Assembly: GCF_014694315.1 (NCBI RefSeq)
Contig: NZ_JAAOXD010000001.1
Span: forward strand, 82,839 to 146,838
From: Arthrobacter ipis
GTDB taxonomy: Bacteria; Actinomycetota; Actinomycetes; Actinomycetales; Micrococcaceae
Direction: 5' to 3'
Length of the DNA stretch: 64,000 nt
Shown piece after piece: positions 12,505-20,995 of this stretch. How positions within the stretch are numbered: the first letter of the stretch is position 1; each line of letters begins with the position of its first letter. The notes beneath the pieces were generated by a model, which had not been told where the DNA came from, did no database searches, and saw only the letters and a program-made list of their open reading frames with translations. Position numbers and translations under genes: made by a program.

Positions 12505-13794
12505 GTGAAGATTGCTGTAATTGCTTTGGGGAAAATCGGGCTGCCGCTGGCCGTCCAGTTTGCGTCCAAGGGCCATGAGGTTGTCGGCGTCGACGTCAAC
12601 CAGCAGGTGGTGGAGCTTATCAACGCGGGGACCGAGCCGTTTCCGGGCGAGGCGCACCTGCAGGAGAAGCTCTCCGAACTGGTGCCGGCCGGCAAGCTCC
12701 GTGCCACTACCGACTATGCCGAGGCTGTTCCCGGCGCTGATGCCGTGGTGCTGGTGGTCCCGCTGTTCGTCGACGCGGACGCCAAGCCTGATTTCGGTTG
12801 GATGGACGGCGCCACTGCCGAACTTGCCAAGCACCTGACCCCGGGCACCCTGGTGTCCTATGAGACAACCCTTCCCGTGGGAACCACGCGAACGCGTTGG
12901 AAGCCGGCGCTTGAGGCCGGGTCCGGGCTGGTTGAGGGCAAGGATTTCCACCTCGTCTTCTCCCCGGAACGCGTGCTGACCGGACGGGTGTTCGAGGATC
13001 TGCGCAAGTACCCCAAGCTGGTGGGCGGCCTGTCCGAGGCAGGCGCGGCTGAGGCCGTTGCGTTCTATGAGGCCGTGCTGGACTTCGACGAGCGTACCGA
13101 CCTTCGCCGGCCCAACGGTGTGTGGGACCTAGGGTCCGCGGAGGCATCCGAGCTGGCCAAGCTGGCCGAGACCACCTACCGGGACGTGAACATCGGGCTG
13201 GCCAACCAGTTCGCCCGGTTCGCGGCAACCGCGGGCATTGACATCTACCAGGTCATCGAGGCTTCCAACTCGCAGCCGTACAGTCACATTCACCAGCCGG
13301 GCATCGCTGTCGGCGGTCACTGCATCCCGGTCTATCCGCGCCTGTACCTCTGGAACGACCCCGAGGCGACGGTGGTCCGGGCCGCCCGTGCAGCCAACGC
13401 GGACATGCCCGACTACACGGTGGGCCTCCTCGAGGGCGCTTACGGCGACCTCACCGGTGCGCGCGTGGTGGTGCTGGGAGCCGCCTACCGCGGCGGCGTC
13501 AAGGAGACGGCCTTCTCCGGCGTTTTCGACGCCGTGGCCAGCCTTGAGAAGCGCGGCGCCGTGGTGACGGTCCACGACCCGCTCTACTCGGATGCCGAAC
13601 TGGAAAAGCTCGGCTTCACCGCCTACCACGTCGGCGAACCCGTCGACGCGGCCGTCGTCCAGGCCGACCACGCCGAGTACCGCACGCTGACCCCGTCTGA
13701 CCTGCCTGGCATCAAGGCCTTCATCGACGGCCGCCGGGTGAGCTCCGCCGACAAGTGGGACGGCGTCGTTTACCGCGTTATCGGCAAGGCCTGA
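12505..13794 (+). CDS. wbpA: UDP-N-acetylglucosamine 6-dehydrogenase (WbpA type)
   Basis: A 429-residue NAD-dependent nucleotide-sugar dehydrogenase that oxidises C6 of a UDP-HexNAc to the uronic acid in two steps. The Rossmann start IAVIALGKIGLPLAVQFASK, the thioester cysteine in GGHCIPVYP and the second nucleotide domain starting VVVLGAAYRGGVKETAFSG are all present. It opens the set wbpA-wbpD-wbpE-wbpB, which in Pseudomonas aeruginosa makes UDP-2,3-diacetamido-2,3-dideoxyglucuronate, so the substrate is probably UDP-GlcNAc. A 110-base gap separates it from the upstream acyltransferase and contains TAGGCT (from 12434), a possible -10, so this may begin a second transcript. The start is GTG with GAGAAGG upstream. 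Confidence 0.88.
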   Translation: MKIAVIALGKIGLPLAVQFASKGHEVVGVDVNQQVVELINAGTEPFPGEAHLQEKLSELVPAGKLRATTDYAEAVPGADAVVLVVPLFVDADAKPDFGWMDGATAELAKHLTPGTLVSYETTLPVGTTRTRWKPALEAGSGLVEGKDFHLVFSPERVLTGRVFEDLRKYPKLVGGLSEAGAAEAVAFYEAVLDFDERTDLRRPNGVWDLGSAEASELAKLAETTYRDVNIGLANQFARFAATAGIDIYQVIEASNSQPYSHIHQPGIAVGGHCIPVYPRLYLWNDPEATVVRAARAANADMPDYTVGLLEGAYGDLTGARVVVLGAAYRGGVKETAFSGVFDAVASLEKRGAVVTVHDPLYSDAELEKLGFTAYHVGEPVDAAVVQADHAEYRTLTPSDLPGIKAFIDGRRVSSADKWDGVVYRVIGKA

Positions 13795-13861
13795 CAGCGC
13801 TTCGCGGCTGCCTTGCCGCTGCGGGCCGCCCGCACCGGCATTTTTCGAGAGGAACCAAAGT

Positions 13862-14461
13862 ATGACGACGACCATTGCTCCGAGCGCCGACGTTTCGGAC
13901 CAGGCAATCCTCGGCGACGGCACGAAGGTCTGGCACCTGGCCCAGGTGCGTGAACAGGCGAACCTCGGCGCGAACTGCATCGTGGGACGCGGCGCTTACG
14001 TCGGCACCGGCGTACAGATCGGCGAGAACACCAAGATCCAGAACTACGCCCTGGTGTACGAGCCGGCCAAGCTCGGCAAGGGTGTCTTCATCGGTCCGGC
14101 CGTGGTCCTGACCAATGACACGTACCCGCGGTCGGTCAGCCCCGACGGCTCGCTGAAGAGCGCCCACGACTGGACGCCGGTCGGCGTGACCATCGAGGAC
14201 GGCGCATCGATCGGTGCCCGGGCCGTGTGTGTCGCCCCGCTGACCGTGGGGCGCTGGGCCACCGTCGCGGCCGGCGCCGTCGTCACCAAGGATGTGCCGG
14301 CCTTTGCCCTCATGGCTGGTGTTCCTGCCCGGCGTCTTGGCTGGGTGGGCAAGGCGGGTGAGCCGCTGCGCCAGGAGGGCGGCTTCTGGGTTTGCCCCGC
14401 TACCGGCGCCAAATACATTGAAGACGGAAATTCCCTGAAAGAGTCTGAGGAGAACGCATGA
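13862..14461 (+). CDS. wbpD: UDP-3-amino-sugar N-acetyltransferase (WbpD type, left-handed beta-helix)
   Basis: The 199-residue protein is a hexapeptide-repeat acetyltransferase: imperfect repeats of the form [LIV]-G-x-x-x-x run through residues 15-150 (LGDGTKVWHLAQVREQANLG, CIVGRGAYVGTGVQIGENTK), ending in the acetyl-CoA site VAAGAVVTKDVPAFALMAGVPARRLGW. It matches WbpD/WlbB, which N-acetylates the 3-amino group of UDP-2-acetamido-3-amino-2,3-dideoxyglucuronate. The C-terminus (FWVCPATGAKY) resembles a small Cys-containing cap seen in relatives. GAGAGGAACC precedes the ATG. Its stop overlaps the aminotransferase ATG by 4 bases, coupling it to the enzyme that makes its substrate. Confidence 0.88.
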   Translation: MTTTIAPSADVSDQAILGDGTKVWHLAQVREQANLGANCIVGRGAYVGTGVQIGENTKIQNYALVYEPAKLGKGVFIGPAVVLTNDTYPRSVSPDGSLKSAHDWTPVGVTIEDGASIGARAVCVAPLTVGRWATVAAGAVVTKDVPAFALMAGVPARRLGWVGKAGEPLRQEGGFWVCPATGAKYIEDGNSLKESEENA

Positions 14462-15549
14462 GCTACGACTTTATCCCCGCGGCGAAGCCGATCATCGGCG
14501 ACGACGAGCGGGCCGCCGTCGACGCCGTTCTGGCCACCGGAATGCTGGCCCAGGGCCAGCAGGTCGCCGATTTCGAGAAGGAGTTTTCCGAGGTTCTCCT
14601 GGACGGCCGCTCATCCGTTGCCGTCAACTCCGGCACGTCGGGACTGCACCTCGGGCTCCTGGCTGCCGGTGTCGGGGCCGGCGACGAGGTTATTGTTCCG
14701 TCGTTCACCTTTGCCGCCACCGGCAACTCCGTCGCGCTGACCGGGGCCACCCCGGTGTTTGCCGACATCGAACTGGACCACTACACCCTGGACGTGGACC
14801 ACGTTGCCTCGCTGATCACGGACAAGACCAAGGGCATCATGCCCGTGCACCTGTACGGCCACCCGTTCAATGTCGAAGGCCTCGGGAAGCTCGCTGAAGA
14901 GCGTGGCATCGACCTGTACGAGGACGCCGCCCAGGCCCACGGTGCCAGCTTCAAGGGCCAGAAGGTGGGAACGTTCGGCAAGTTCGCCATGTTCAGCCTC
15001 TACCCGACGAAGAACATGACCTCAGGCGAGGGCGGCATGGTCTCCACACCGGACAGCACGGTGGAGCGGAACCTGCGCCTGCTGCGGAACCAGGGCATGG
15101 AAAAGCAGTACGAAAACGAGCTTGTGGGCTTCAACGCCCGGATGACCGACCTGCACGCCTCCATCGGCAGGGTCCAGCTCAAGAAGGTCCTCGGCTGGAC
15201 GGAGAAGCGCCAGCAGAACGCGGCCTTCCTGACCGCGAACCTCCAGGGCGTCGGCACGCCCAAGGTCGCCGAGGGCGCGTCCCACGTCTACCACCAGTAC
15301 ACGATCCGTGTGCCGGAGGACCGTGACGGGCTGGCCAAGGCACTGCGCGAGGAATACAACATTGGCACCGGCGTGTACTACCCGGTTCCCAACCACCGCC
15401 TGCCCTCCTTCAACCGCACCGAAGACCTGCCGAACACGGAAACCGCTGCCCGGGAAGTCCTCTCCCTGCCGGTGCACCCGTCCCTGAGCCAGAACGACCT
15501 GGACCGCATCGTCACCGCGGTCAACAAACTCGTCCAGGCAGGTGCCTGA
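14458..15549 (+). CDS. wbpE: DegT/DnrJ/EryC1 PLP aminotransferase (WbpE type)
   Basis: This 363-residue PLP enzyme transfers an amino group from glutamate to the 3-keto nucleotide sugar made by the WbpB-type dehydrogenase. Family blocks are visible: NSGTSGLHLGLLAAGVGAGD near the cofactor phosphate, DAAQAHGA (Asp contacting the pyridine nitrogen) and FSLYPTKNMTSGEGGM with the Schiff-base lysine (about residue 185). PVHPSLSQNDLDRIV near the C-terminus is typical of sugar aminotransferases. GAGGAG lies ahead of the ATG, which overlaps the acetyltransferase stop; the oxidoreductase start overlaps its own stop, so the three are tightly coupled. Confidence 0.9.
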   Translation: MSYDFIPAAKPIIGDDERAAVDAVLATGMLAQGQQVADFEKEFSEVLLDGRSSVAVNSGTSGLHLGLLAAGVGAGDEVIVPSFTFAATGNSVALTGATPVFADIELDHYTLDVDHVASLITDKTKGIMPVHLYGHPFNVEGLGKLAEERGIDLYEDAAQAHGASFKGQKVGTFGKFAMFSLYPTKNMTSGEGGMVSTPDSTVERNLRLLRNQGMEKQYENELVGFNARMTDLHASIGRVQLKKVLGWTEKRQQNAAFLTANLQGVGTPKVAEGASHVYHQYTIRVPEDRDGLAKALREEYNIGTGVYYPVPNHRLPSFNRTEDLPNTETAAREVLSLPVHPSLSQNDLDRIVTAVNKLVQAGA

Positions 15550-16544
15550 TGGCTAACCTGCGCGTCGGCCTCATCGGCCTGGGCATGATGGGCCGCCACC
15601 ACGCGCGCGTGGTGCGGGAGCTCGACGGCGTCGACCTCGTCGCCGTCGCCGACTCCTTCGGCGACCCGCACGGCGTTGCCGGCCAGCTGGATGTCCTGTC
15701 CTCCGTCCAGGAGCTTATCGCCGCCGGCATCGACATGGCTGTGGTGGCTGTCCCCACCGGCCTGCACGAGGAAGTCGGCCTCGCCCTGGCCGACGCCGGC
15801 GTCCACACCCTGGTGGAGAAGCCGATCGCCTCCAGCGCCGAGGCCGGTCAGCGCCTCGTCGACGCCTTCGATGCCAAGGGCCTCGTCGGCGCCGTGGGAC
15901 ACATCGAACGCTTCAACCCCGCGCTGCAGTCACTGCGCAAGCGGATCGAAGCCGGTGAGCTGGGTGACGTCTACCAGATCGCCACCCGGCGCCAGGGCCC
16001 GTTCCCCGCCCGGATCGCCGACGTCGGCGTGGTCAAGGACCTCGGCACCCACGACATCGACCTGACGGCATGGCTGGCGCAGAGCCGCTTTGAGTCGATC
16101 TTCGCACGCACCACCACCCGCAGCGGCCGCCCGCACGAGGACATGGTCGCCGCGACAGGTCAGCTGGACAACGGCGTGATCACCAACCACCTGGTCAACT
16201 GGCTCTCGCCGATGAAGGAACGCCTCACCATCGTCACCGGTGAAAAGGGCGCCTTCGTGGCTGACACCATCACGGCAGACCTGACGTTCTTCGAGAACGG
16301 CACGGTGGCGACGGAGTGGGAGTCCATGGCCGCGTTCCGGGGCGTTTCCGAAGGCAACGTCACCCGGCTCGCCATCGCCAAGCCGGAACCCCTTCGCACC
16401 GAACACGAAGCCTTCCGTGACGCAGTCCTCGGACTGCGCAGCGACGTCGTCACCATGCGCGAAGGCCTGGACACGCTCCGCGTGGCTGAGGCCGTGCTGG
16501 AGTCCGCCACCAACCGGCAGCTGGTCAGGGTTCCGAGTTCGTGA
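15549..16544 (+). CDS. wbpB: Gfo/Idh/MocA nucleotide-sugar 3-dehydrogenase (WbpB type)
   Basis: A 331-residue NAD(P)-dependent oxidoreductase with N-terminal Rossmann motif VGLIGLGMMGRHHARV, the EKPIASSAEAGQ block with its lysine, and the catalytic-domain segment DLGTHDIDLTAWLA. WbpB oxidises C3 of UDP-N-acetylglucosaminuronate, giving the keto sugar that the WbpE-type partner aminates. No WbpI-type 2-epimerase is in the window, so the predicted final product keeps the gluco configuration, UDP-GlcNAc(3NAc)A. The start overlaps the aminotransferase stop by one base, and the downstream glycosyltransferase overlaps by 4, which suggests that the sugar is used by that transferase. Confidence 0.87.
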   Translation: MANLRVGLIGLGMMGRHHARVVRELDGVDLVAVADSFGDPHGVAGQLDVLSSVQELIAAGIDMAVVAVPTGLHEEVGLALADAGVHTLVEKPIASSAEAGQRLVDAFDAKGLVGAVGHIERFNPALQSLRKRIEAGELGDVYQIATRRQGPFPARIADVGVVKDLGTHDIDLTAWLAQSRFESIFARTTTRSGRPHEDMVAATGQLDNGVITNHLVNWLSPMKERLTIVTGEKGAFVADTITADLTFFENGTVATEWESMAAFRGVSEGNVTRLAIAKPEPLRTEHEAFRDAVLGLRSDVVTMREGLDTLRVAEAVLESATNRQLVRVPSS

Positions 16545-17710
16545 CCGGGCGACGGGTTCCACGCGTCACCATTACAAGCCGCTTGTTTGCACCCGAAGTG
16601 GGCGCGGCGGCCTACCGTCTCAAGGCGCTTGCCGACGGGCTGGCCGCGAAAGGGGCAGAGGTGCGAGTCCTCACGACGAAGCCGCCCAAGGCACTGAAGG
16701 GCACGGACGCAGACTACGAAGTACGGCGTTGGCCGGTGCTGCGGGACGCAGGGGGAAATGTCCGGGGATACATCCAGTACCTCAGTTTCGACGTTCCACT
16801 GTTCCTCAGGCTCCTTCTGTCGCCCAAACCGGATGTCGTGGTGGTTGAACCGCCTCCCACGACCGGACTCGTGGTCAAGACGGTTTGCCTCCTTCGCAGA
16901 ATTCCCTACGTCTACTTCTCTGCCGACGTCTCATCCTCGGCTGCGAAGGGCATCGGTCTTCGCGGGCCCGCCCTGAAGCTGCTCACGTGGATGGAGCGCA
17001 CGGTCCTCAAATCGGCGGCAGGCATCCTCGCGGTATCGGACGGAGTGAGTCAGGAGGTGGAAGCCCTGACCGGCAGGAAACAAGGTATCTTCATGGTGGG
17101 CACCGGGGTGGACACGGATACCTTCACCCTCGACGGCGATGCCAGGTCCGGCGAGGGCAGGTACTTCGTCTACGCGGGAACCATGTCCGAGATTCAGGGT
17201 GCCCAAGTATTCATCGACGGTTTCGCCCTCATCGCAAAGGACAACCCTGACGTGCGGCTTCTGATGTTCGGGCAGGGTGTGGAACTTGAGGCGCTCAAGG
17301 CCCGAAGTGCTTCCCTGGGTGCGCAGGTGGAGTTCAGGCCGCCCACGTCGGGCTCGGAGGTCGCGTCCTGGTTCAGGGGCTCTCTTGCCAGCTTGGCCTC
17401 AGTGCGGCCGGGCAAAGGTTATGACTTCGCCTTCGCCACCAAGTCTTTGGCCGGGTTGGCCGCAGGCGCGCCGGCTATCTACGCCGGGGTGGGACCAATG
17501 GTCCAGCTCATTGAGGACAACAGGCTCGGCGTTGCAACGGGCTGGGACGCTGCCAGTGTCGCCGTGGCGATGAAGGCCGTGATTGCCAGCCCAGTCTCCG
17601 ACGACGATCGCTCACGACTCTCGGCGTGGACCGAGAAGAACTTTTCGCTGCGGGCGGTGGGCAGGACGGCCGCAGCGCGTGTCCTCGAGTCTGCCGGAGC
17701 AGGCAGCTAG
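16541..17710 (+). CDS. GT-B glycosyltransferase, family 4 type
   Basis: The 389-residue protein looks like a cytoplasmic retaining glycosyltransferase of the GT4 group. The N-terminal domain has SRLFAPEVGAAAYRLKALA, the usual donor-loop region of WbuB-like enzymes, and VVVVEPPPTTG; the C-terminal nucleotide-sugar domain starts at about residue 205 (FVYAGTMSEIQGAQVFIDGF) and includes YDFAFATKSLAGLAAGAPAI. The usual E-x7-E acidic pair is weakly conserved. A GTG start overlaps the wbpB-type stop by 4 bases. By position it is the best candidate to attach the diacetamido uronic acid to the growing glycan; donor and acceptor are inferred. Confidence 0.85.
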   Translation: MTGRRVPRVTITSRLFAPEVGAAAYRLKALADGLAAKGAEVRVLTTKPPKALKGTDADYEVRRWPVLRDAGGNVRGYIQYLSFDVPLFLRLLLSPKPDVVVVEPPPTTGLVVKTVCLLRRIPYVYFSADVSSSAAKGIGLRGPALKLLTWMERTVLKSAAGILAVSDGVSQEVEALTGRKQGIFMVGTGVDTDTFTLDGDARSGEGRYFVYAGTMSEIQGAQVFIDGFALIAKDNPDVRLLMFGQGVELEALKARSASLGAQVEFRPPTSGSEVASWFRGSLASLASVRPGKGYDFAFATKSLAGLAAGAPAIYAGVGPMVQLIEDNRLGVATGWDAASVAVAMKAVIASPVSDDDRSRLSAWTEKNFSLRAVGRTAAARVLESAGAGS

Positions 17711-17773
17711 CGTGGCTGCGGCCGCCGCCTCCGGTTCATTGGCGCCAGCTGCCAGTCCGGGGAGACCTGTTCG

Positions 17774-17805
17774 TTGATAATCACCGTAACTAGCTATGGG
17801 ATACT
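17774..17805 (+). promoter_or_regulatory. Probable promoter giving a leaderless GT2 transcript
   Basis: TTGATA (17774-17779) and GATACT (17800-17805) are separated by 20 bases. The last T of the -10 is seven bases before the GTG start of the next gene, so transcription would begin at or within a base of the start codon. No ribosome binding site is visible in the intervening GAATCA. Leaderless mRNAs are common in actinobacteria. The spacer is longer than ideal, so the -35 is less certain than the -10. Confidence 0.4.
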
Positions 17806-17811
17806 GAATCA

Positions 17812-18477
17812 GTGAGTCGTACTTGGATCGTCATGCCCGTCTACAACGAGGCCTCCGTCGTCGGAAACGTCATTCGTGGCCTGTTGCCTGAGTTTCCCAA
17901 CGTCGTTTGCGTTGACGATGGCAGCAGTGACGGATCCCAACGAGCCGCCCGCCAGGCCGGCGCCGTCGTCGTGCAGCACCCGGTCAACCTGGGACAGGGT
18001 GCCGCCCTCCAGACCGGAATAGAGTTCGCGCTGAGCGACCCGGAGCTGGACTGCATAGTGACTTTCGACGCCGACGGGCAGCACCGGGTCGAAGACGCCA
18101 AGGCAATGGTTGCGAGGATCAAGTCCGGCGAAGCCGACGTTGTCCTGGGCTCCCGGTTCCTCGATGACCGCACGCAGCTGTCACTGGCCAAGCGCGTAGT
18201 CCTGCGGACCGCCGCTTTCCAGTCGAGGCTGTCAACTGGACTGGAACTTTCCGACGCCCACAACGGACTGCGGGCGTTCAACGCCGAGACGGCCGGAATG
18301 ATCCACCTGACCCAGAACCGCATGGCCCATGCATCGGAGCTGATACATCAAATAGCGGCGATCAACCCGCGGTGGGTTGAGCATCCGGTCGAAATCATCT
18401 ACACCGATTATTCGCGGTCCAAGGGGCAGTCCCTGCTCAACTCCGTGAACATCGTTGCGGACCTATTCTTTAGGTGA
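17812..18477 (+). CDS. Family 2 glycosyltransferase (DPM1-like)
   Basis: This 221-residue GT-A enzyme has the family 2 pattern: IVMPVYNEASVVGNVI at the N-terminus, CVDDGSSDGS with the first acidic pair, VTFDADGQH as the metal-binding DxD, and NGLRAFNAETAGMI downstream. It resembles polyprenyl-phosphate glycosyltransferases but has no C-terminal membrane helices of its own. The small DUF2304 membrane protein gene begins 4 bases after its stop, and this GT2-DUF2304 pairing recurs in bacterial polysaccharide loci, so the partner probably provides the membrane anchor. The GTG start follows a promoter-like element directly. Confidence 0.88.
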   Translation: MSRTWIVMPVYNEASVVGNVIRGLLPEFPNVVCVDDGSSDGSQRAARQAGAVVVQHPVNLGQGAALQTGIEFALSDPELDCIVTFDADGQHRVEDAKAMVARIKSGEADVVLGSRFLDDRTQLSLAKRVVLRTAAFQSRLSTGLELSDAHNGLRAFNAETAGMIHLTQNRMAHASELIHQIAAINPRWVEHPVEIIYTDYSRSKGQSLLNSVNIVADLFFR

Positions 18478-18481
18478 GATT

Positions 18482-18853
18482 GTGCAGATAGTTGTCCAAG
18501 TAGTTCTTGTCCTGTCAGTGGTTCTTGTCTCACTGGCTCTCATGCGGGGCGGATCCAACGCCCGCCACCTCGCCATCCGGCGGATAATGCTTGTGCTATT
18601 CGCTTGTGTTGCAGCTTTTTCCGTGTTTTTCCCGGAGGTGCTGACCCAGGTTGCCCGTTTCTTCGGCATCGGCCGTGGAACGGACCTTGTTCTGTACGCG
18701 CTGATTGTGAGCTTCCTCGTCTTCATGGCCACCACCTATCAGCGGTTCCGCCATCTGGAAACGACTTTCACCAAGCTGGCTCGGCGCATTGCCTTGGACG
18801 AGGCCGAGAAGCCCTGGGTCAACTCGGAGCTTGAGCGCCCGAAGGGCCTGTAG
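18482..18853 (+). CDS. DUF2304 small membrane protein
   Basis: About 123 residues with three hydrophobic spans (roughly 1-22, 34-54, 64-85) and a charged C-terminal helix (YQRFRHLETTFTKLARRIAL). The short hydrophobic N-terminus, conserved FFP segment and amphipathic tail fit the DUF2304 family, found beside GT2 glycosyltransferases. The frame is open from a TTG at 18455, which would overlap the upstream gene by 23 bases; I prefer the GTG at 18482, which has AGGTGAG just before it spanning the upstream stop codon. A role as membrane partner of the GT2 enzyme is inferred from pairing only. Confidence 0.8.
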   Translation: MQIVVQVVLVLSVVLVSLALMRGGSNARHLAIRRIMLVLFACVAAFSVFFPEVLTQVARFFGIGRGTDLVLYALIVSFLVFMATTYQRFRHLETTFTKLARRIALDEAEKPWVNSELERPKGL

Positions 18854-18897
18854 CGCGATACCTGATCCTCCGTCTGCCCGATGGCGGGGACCTGCAG

Positions 18898-20442
18898 TTG
18901 AGAGGTTGTCGGCCACACGTGCCAATTTTTCGTAGAACAGATGTAACTGCCGCGGACAGCAGGAGCTTCTCCAGCAGATGGACCTTCGCCCTGGCTGGCA
19001 GTGTCGCGCAGGGTCTGGTCCGGTTCCTCTATAGCGTACTCATCGGCCGTTTCGTCGGGGTAGCGGCCTTGGGAACCGTCAACTCGGCCATCTCCGTAGC
19101 CTTGCTCCTCAGCCTCCTCTGGCCCACCTCGGCGGGGCAGGGCGCCACGAGATTCGTAGCGCAGATGAGAGGCGCCGGCCGCGACGACCAGGCCCAGGCA
19201 GTGGCCAACTATCTCGGCCGCCGGATGCTCCTGAGTTCGTTTGCCTTGGCAGCAGTAGCCTTCGGGACTTGTCTTTTCATACTGAGGACCGACCTGGCGA
19301 CAGCGGCCTGCTGTGCCGTCCTGTTGCTCGGCTACGCATCGTGGTCCTTCGCCCGTGGTGTCCAGTACGGAGGCGGCCAGATCGCCCGGGCGGCCATGTG
19401 GGATGTCGGCGGGTCGGTCCTGGCGATCGGACTGCTGGTCCTCGTGCTCCTGCTGAAGTGGAATCCGGTTCTGCTGCTCCCGATGGCCGTCGCCTACGGA
19501 CTGTATGGCTTAGTCTGCTGGCCGCAGAAGTCGACCGGGGAAGTGGACCCGTCCCTTGTCCGGCAGATGAACACCTATGTCCGTTACGGCGTTCTTGGCA
19601 CCCTGTCCAGTACAGGTTTGCTGCAGCTGTCGATGATTGCGGCGCACTTCTTGGGGTCAGACCTCGAGGCCGGGTTCTACGCAGCCGCCCTCAGTCTGGC
19701 CACACCGGCGACGATGCTCGCGAGGACGGTCAGCCAGGTGCTTTTCCCGTCGATGGCAGAGGCAGGGGGCCGGGAGGACCCCAGCTCCCTTCGACGCCAG
19801 ACAGACCTGATGACCCGAGGCCTGGTGGTGACCATGGTCGCCGTTTTCGGCGCCCTGTCGTTGGCCAGTCCGCTAGTCGTTGACCTCTTCTTCGGGGAAC
19901 AATACGTTGAGGCTAAGGGATTGCTCTCGATCCTGCTGATGGCGGTGATGTTCACCACCTTGCCGGTGGCCTGCATCAACAGACTCAACTCGACGGGCAC
20001 ACACGGAGCCCGGTTTGTCTCTTTGACCGCCATGAGCGGGCTTATCTTGGCCGTCATTTTGTGGTTCCCGCTGTCCCATCTTCTCGGCCTCAAGGGAGTG
20101 GCGTTCGGCTACCTGATCGCGACCTTGGTCACTGCGACGGTATCGATCGTCCGTTGCTGGCGGCTTGATGGCCAGGAATGGTCGTTGCTGTTCGCCAAGG
20201 CCTTTGTTGCGATTGCCCTCGTTGTGGCTGGTCTGACTCTCACGAACATTGCATCTTTGCCCGACATCGCTGGCGTTGGTCTCGCCCTCGGCTTTACCGC
20301 CATCTGGGGCTTTATCTGCCGGAGGGACGTGCAGCGAATCAGATCTGCCCGGACTAGCCCGCAACCAGCTGCCGCGGCGGCGGGTCCGGTGCAACCGGAT
20401 GGCCGCCCGGATGAGCAGGACGGAACTACAGCCAACAGCTGA
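18898..20442 (+). CDS. Polysaccharide flippase (Wzx/MOP superfamily)
   Basis: The 514-residue protein has about fourteen membrane helices and the N-terminal layout of oligosaccharide flippases: WTFALAGSVAQGLVRFLYSV, then LIGRFVGVAALGTVNSAIS, where one helix is followed by a conserved Gly-rich loop. It would flip lipid-linked repeat units to the outer face. The locus therefore holds two export routes, this one and the Wzm/Wzt pair, suggesting two glycans or a two-step pathway. The start is uncertain: TTG at 18898 or GTG at 18919. The hydrophilic C-terminus (RTSPQPAAAAAGPVQ) ends 4 bases before an IS481-type remnant. Confidence 0.85.
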   Translation: MRGCRPHVPIFRRTDVTAADSRSFSSRWTFALAGSVAQGLVRFLYSVLIGRFVGVAALGTVNSAISVALLLSLLWPTSAGQGATRFVAQMRGAGRDDQAQAVANYLGRRMLLSSFALAAVAFGTCLFILRTDLATAACCAVLLLGYASWSFARGVQYGGGQIARAAMWDVGGSVLAIGLLVLVLLLKWNPVLLLPMAVAYGLYGLVCWPQKSTGEVDPSLVRQMNTYVRYGVLGTLSSTGLLQLSMIAAHFLGSDLEAGFYAAALSLATPATMLARTVSQVLFPSMAEAGGREDPSSLRRQTDLMTRGLVVTMVAVFGALSLASPLVVDLFFGEQYVEAKGLLSILLMAVMFTTLPVACINRLNSTGTHGARFVSLTAMSGLILAVILWFPLSHLLGLKGVAFGYLIATLVTATVSIVRCWRLDGQEWSLLFAKAFVAIALVVAGLTLTNIASLPDIAGVGLALGFTAIWGFICRRDVQRIRSARTSPQPAAAAAGPVQPDGRPDEQDGTTANS

Positions 20443-20446
20443 GAGG

Positions 20447-20956
20447 CCTAGGTGTACTACCCCGGCTGGTTAGTGACACGCCTGATTGGTGAGCCCGTAA
20501 GGCCTCGTACGTTTGTGGCTGATCCCAGCCTCGGCAAGGACTCCCTGCAAAGGCGAGGGAGCGGTGGCAACCGCCGTTGTCGGTCATCACACGCGGGATT
20601 TTCACTGCATGGACAGCGAAAGCGGCGACGGCCGCACGCATGAACGCCCCAGCGGTCTCCTTAGATTCGTCAGGCAGGATCTCGGAGTACACGTGCCTGG
20701 GATGGTCATCGACGGCTTGGTGGATGGGGGAGTAGCCCCTGACCAGGCTCGATCAGCGCGGCGGCCCAACCCTCAGCCAGGATGCATCGAGCAAGACGCA
20801 GACGTCCGGCATGAGCGAGAAAAGCATTAGGGTGAGACACGAGGACCTCCTGGACTGTGTGTTTGCTCTCGACAAGCTCCACACAACACCCGGAGGTCCT
20901 CTTATTGCGTCAATTCAGTCCCCGTGTCACCAACCTGCCGGGGCAGTACACCTAGG
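20447..20956. mobile_element. Internally deleted IS481-family element with both ends intact
   Basis: Terminal inverted repeats of 27 bases lie at 20453-20479 and 20924-20950, both starting TGTACT and ending GTGACAC from the outside in, with 24 of 27 positions identical. Each end is flanked by CCTAGG (20447-20452 and 20951-20956), which matches the NCTAGN six-base target duplication known for IS481. Inside is a decayed transposase gene on the minus strand. A full IS481 member is about 1 kb; this is 498 bases, so roughly half is missing. An extra inverted pair GAGGACCTCC/GGAGGTCCTC (20841-20850/20892-20901) lies just ahead of the transposase start. The element separates the plus-strand glycan genes from the minus-strand ones. 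Confidence 0.85.
20457..20840 (-). pseudogene. IS481-family transposase remnant
   Basis: Reading the minus strand from a GTG at 20840 gives the IS481 N-terminus VSHPNAFLAHAGRLRLARC. The sequence then jumps, after a deletion of the helix-turn-helix and the first catalytic part, to the DDE core (GYSPIHQAVDDHPRHVYSEI, then RVMTDNGGCHRS). A frameshift follows, with KRTRPYGLTNQA in another frame, and the remnant ends at RVTNQPG and a stop within the left inverted repeat. The second catalytic D is visible in TDNG, but the broken frame and missing middle rule out an active enzyme. Confidence 0.85.
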
Positions 20957-20995
20957 CGCCGGACAACCGGCGCCACGGCATCCCGGCGCGGCGCC

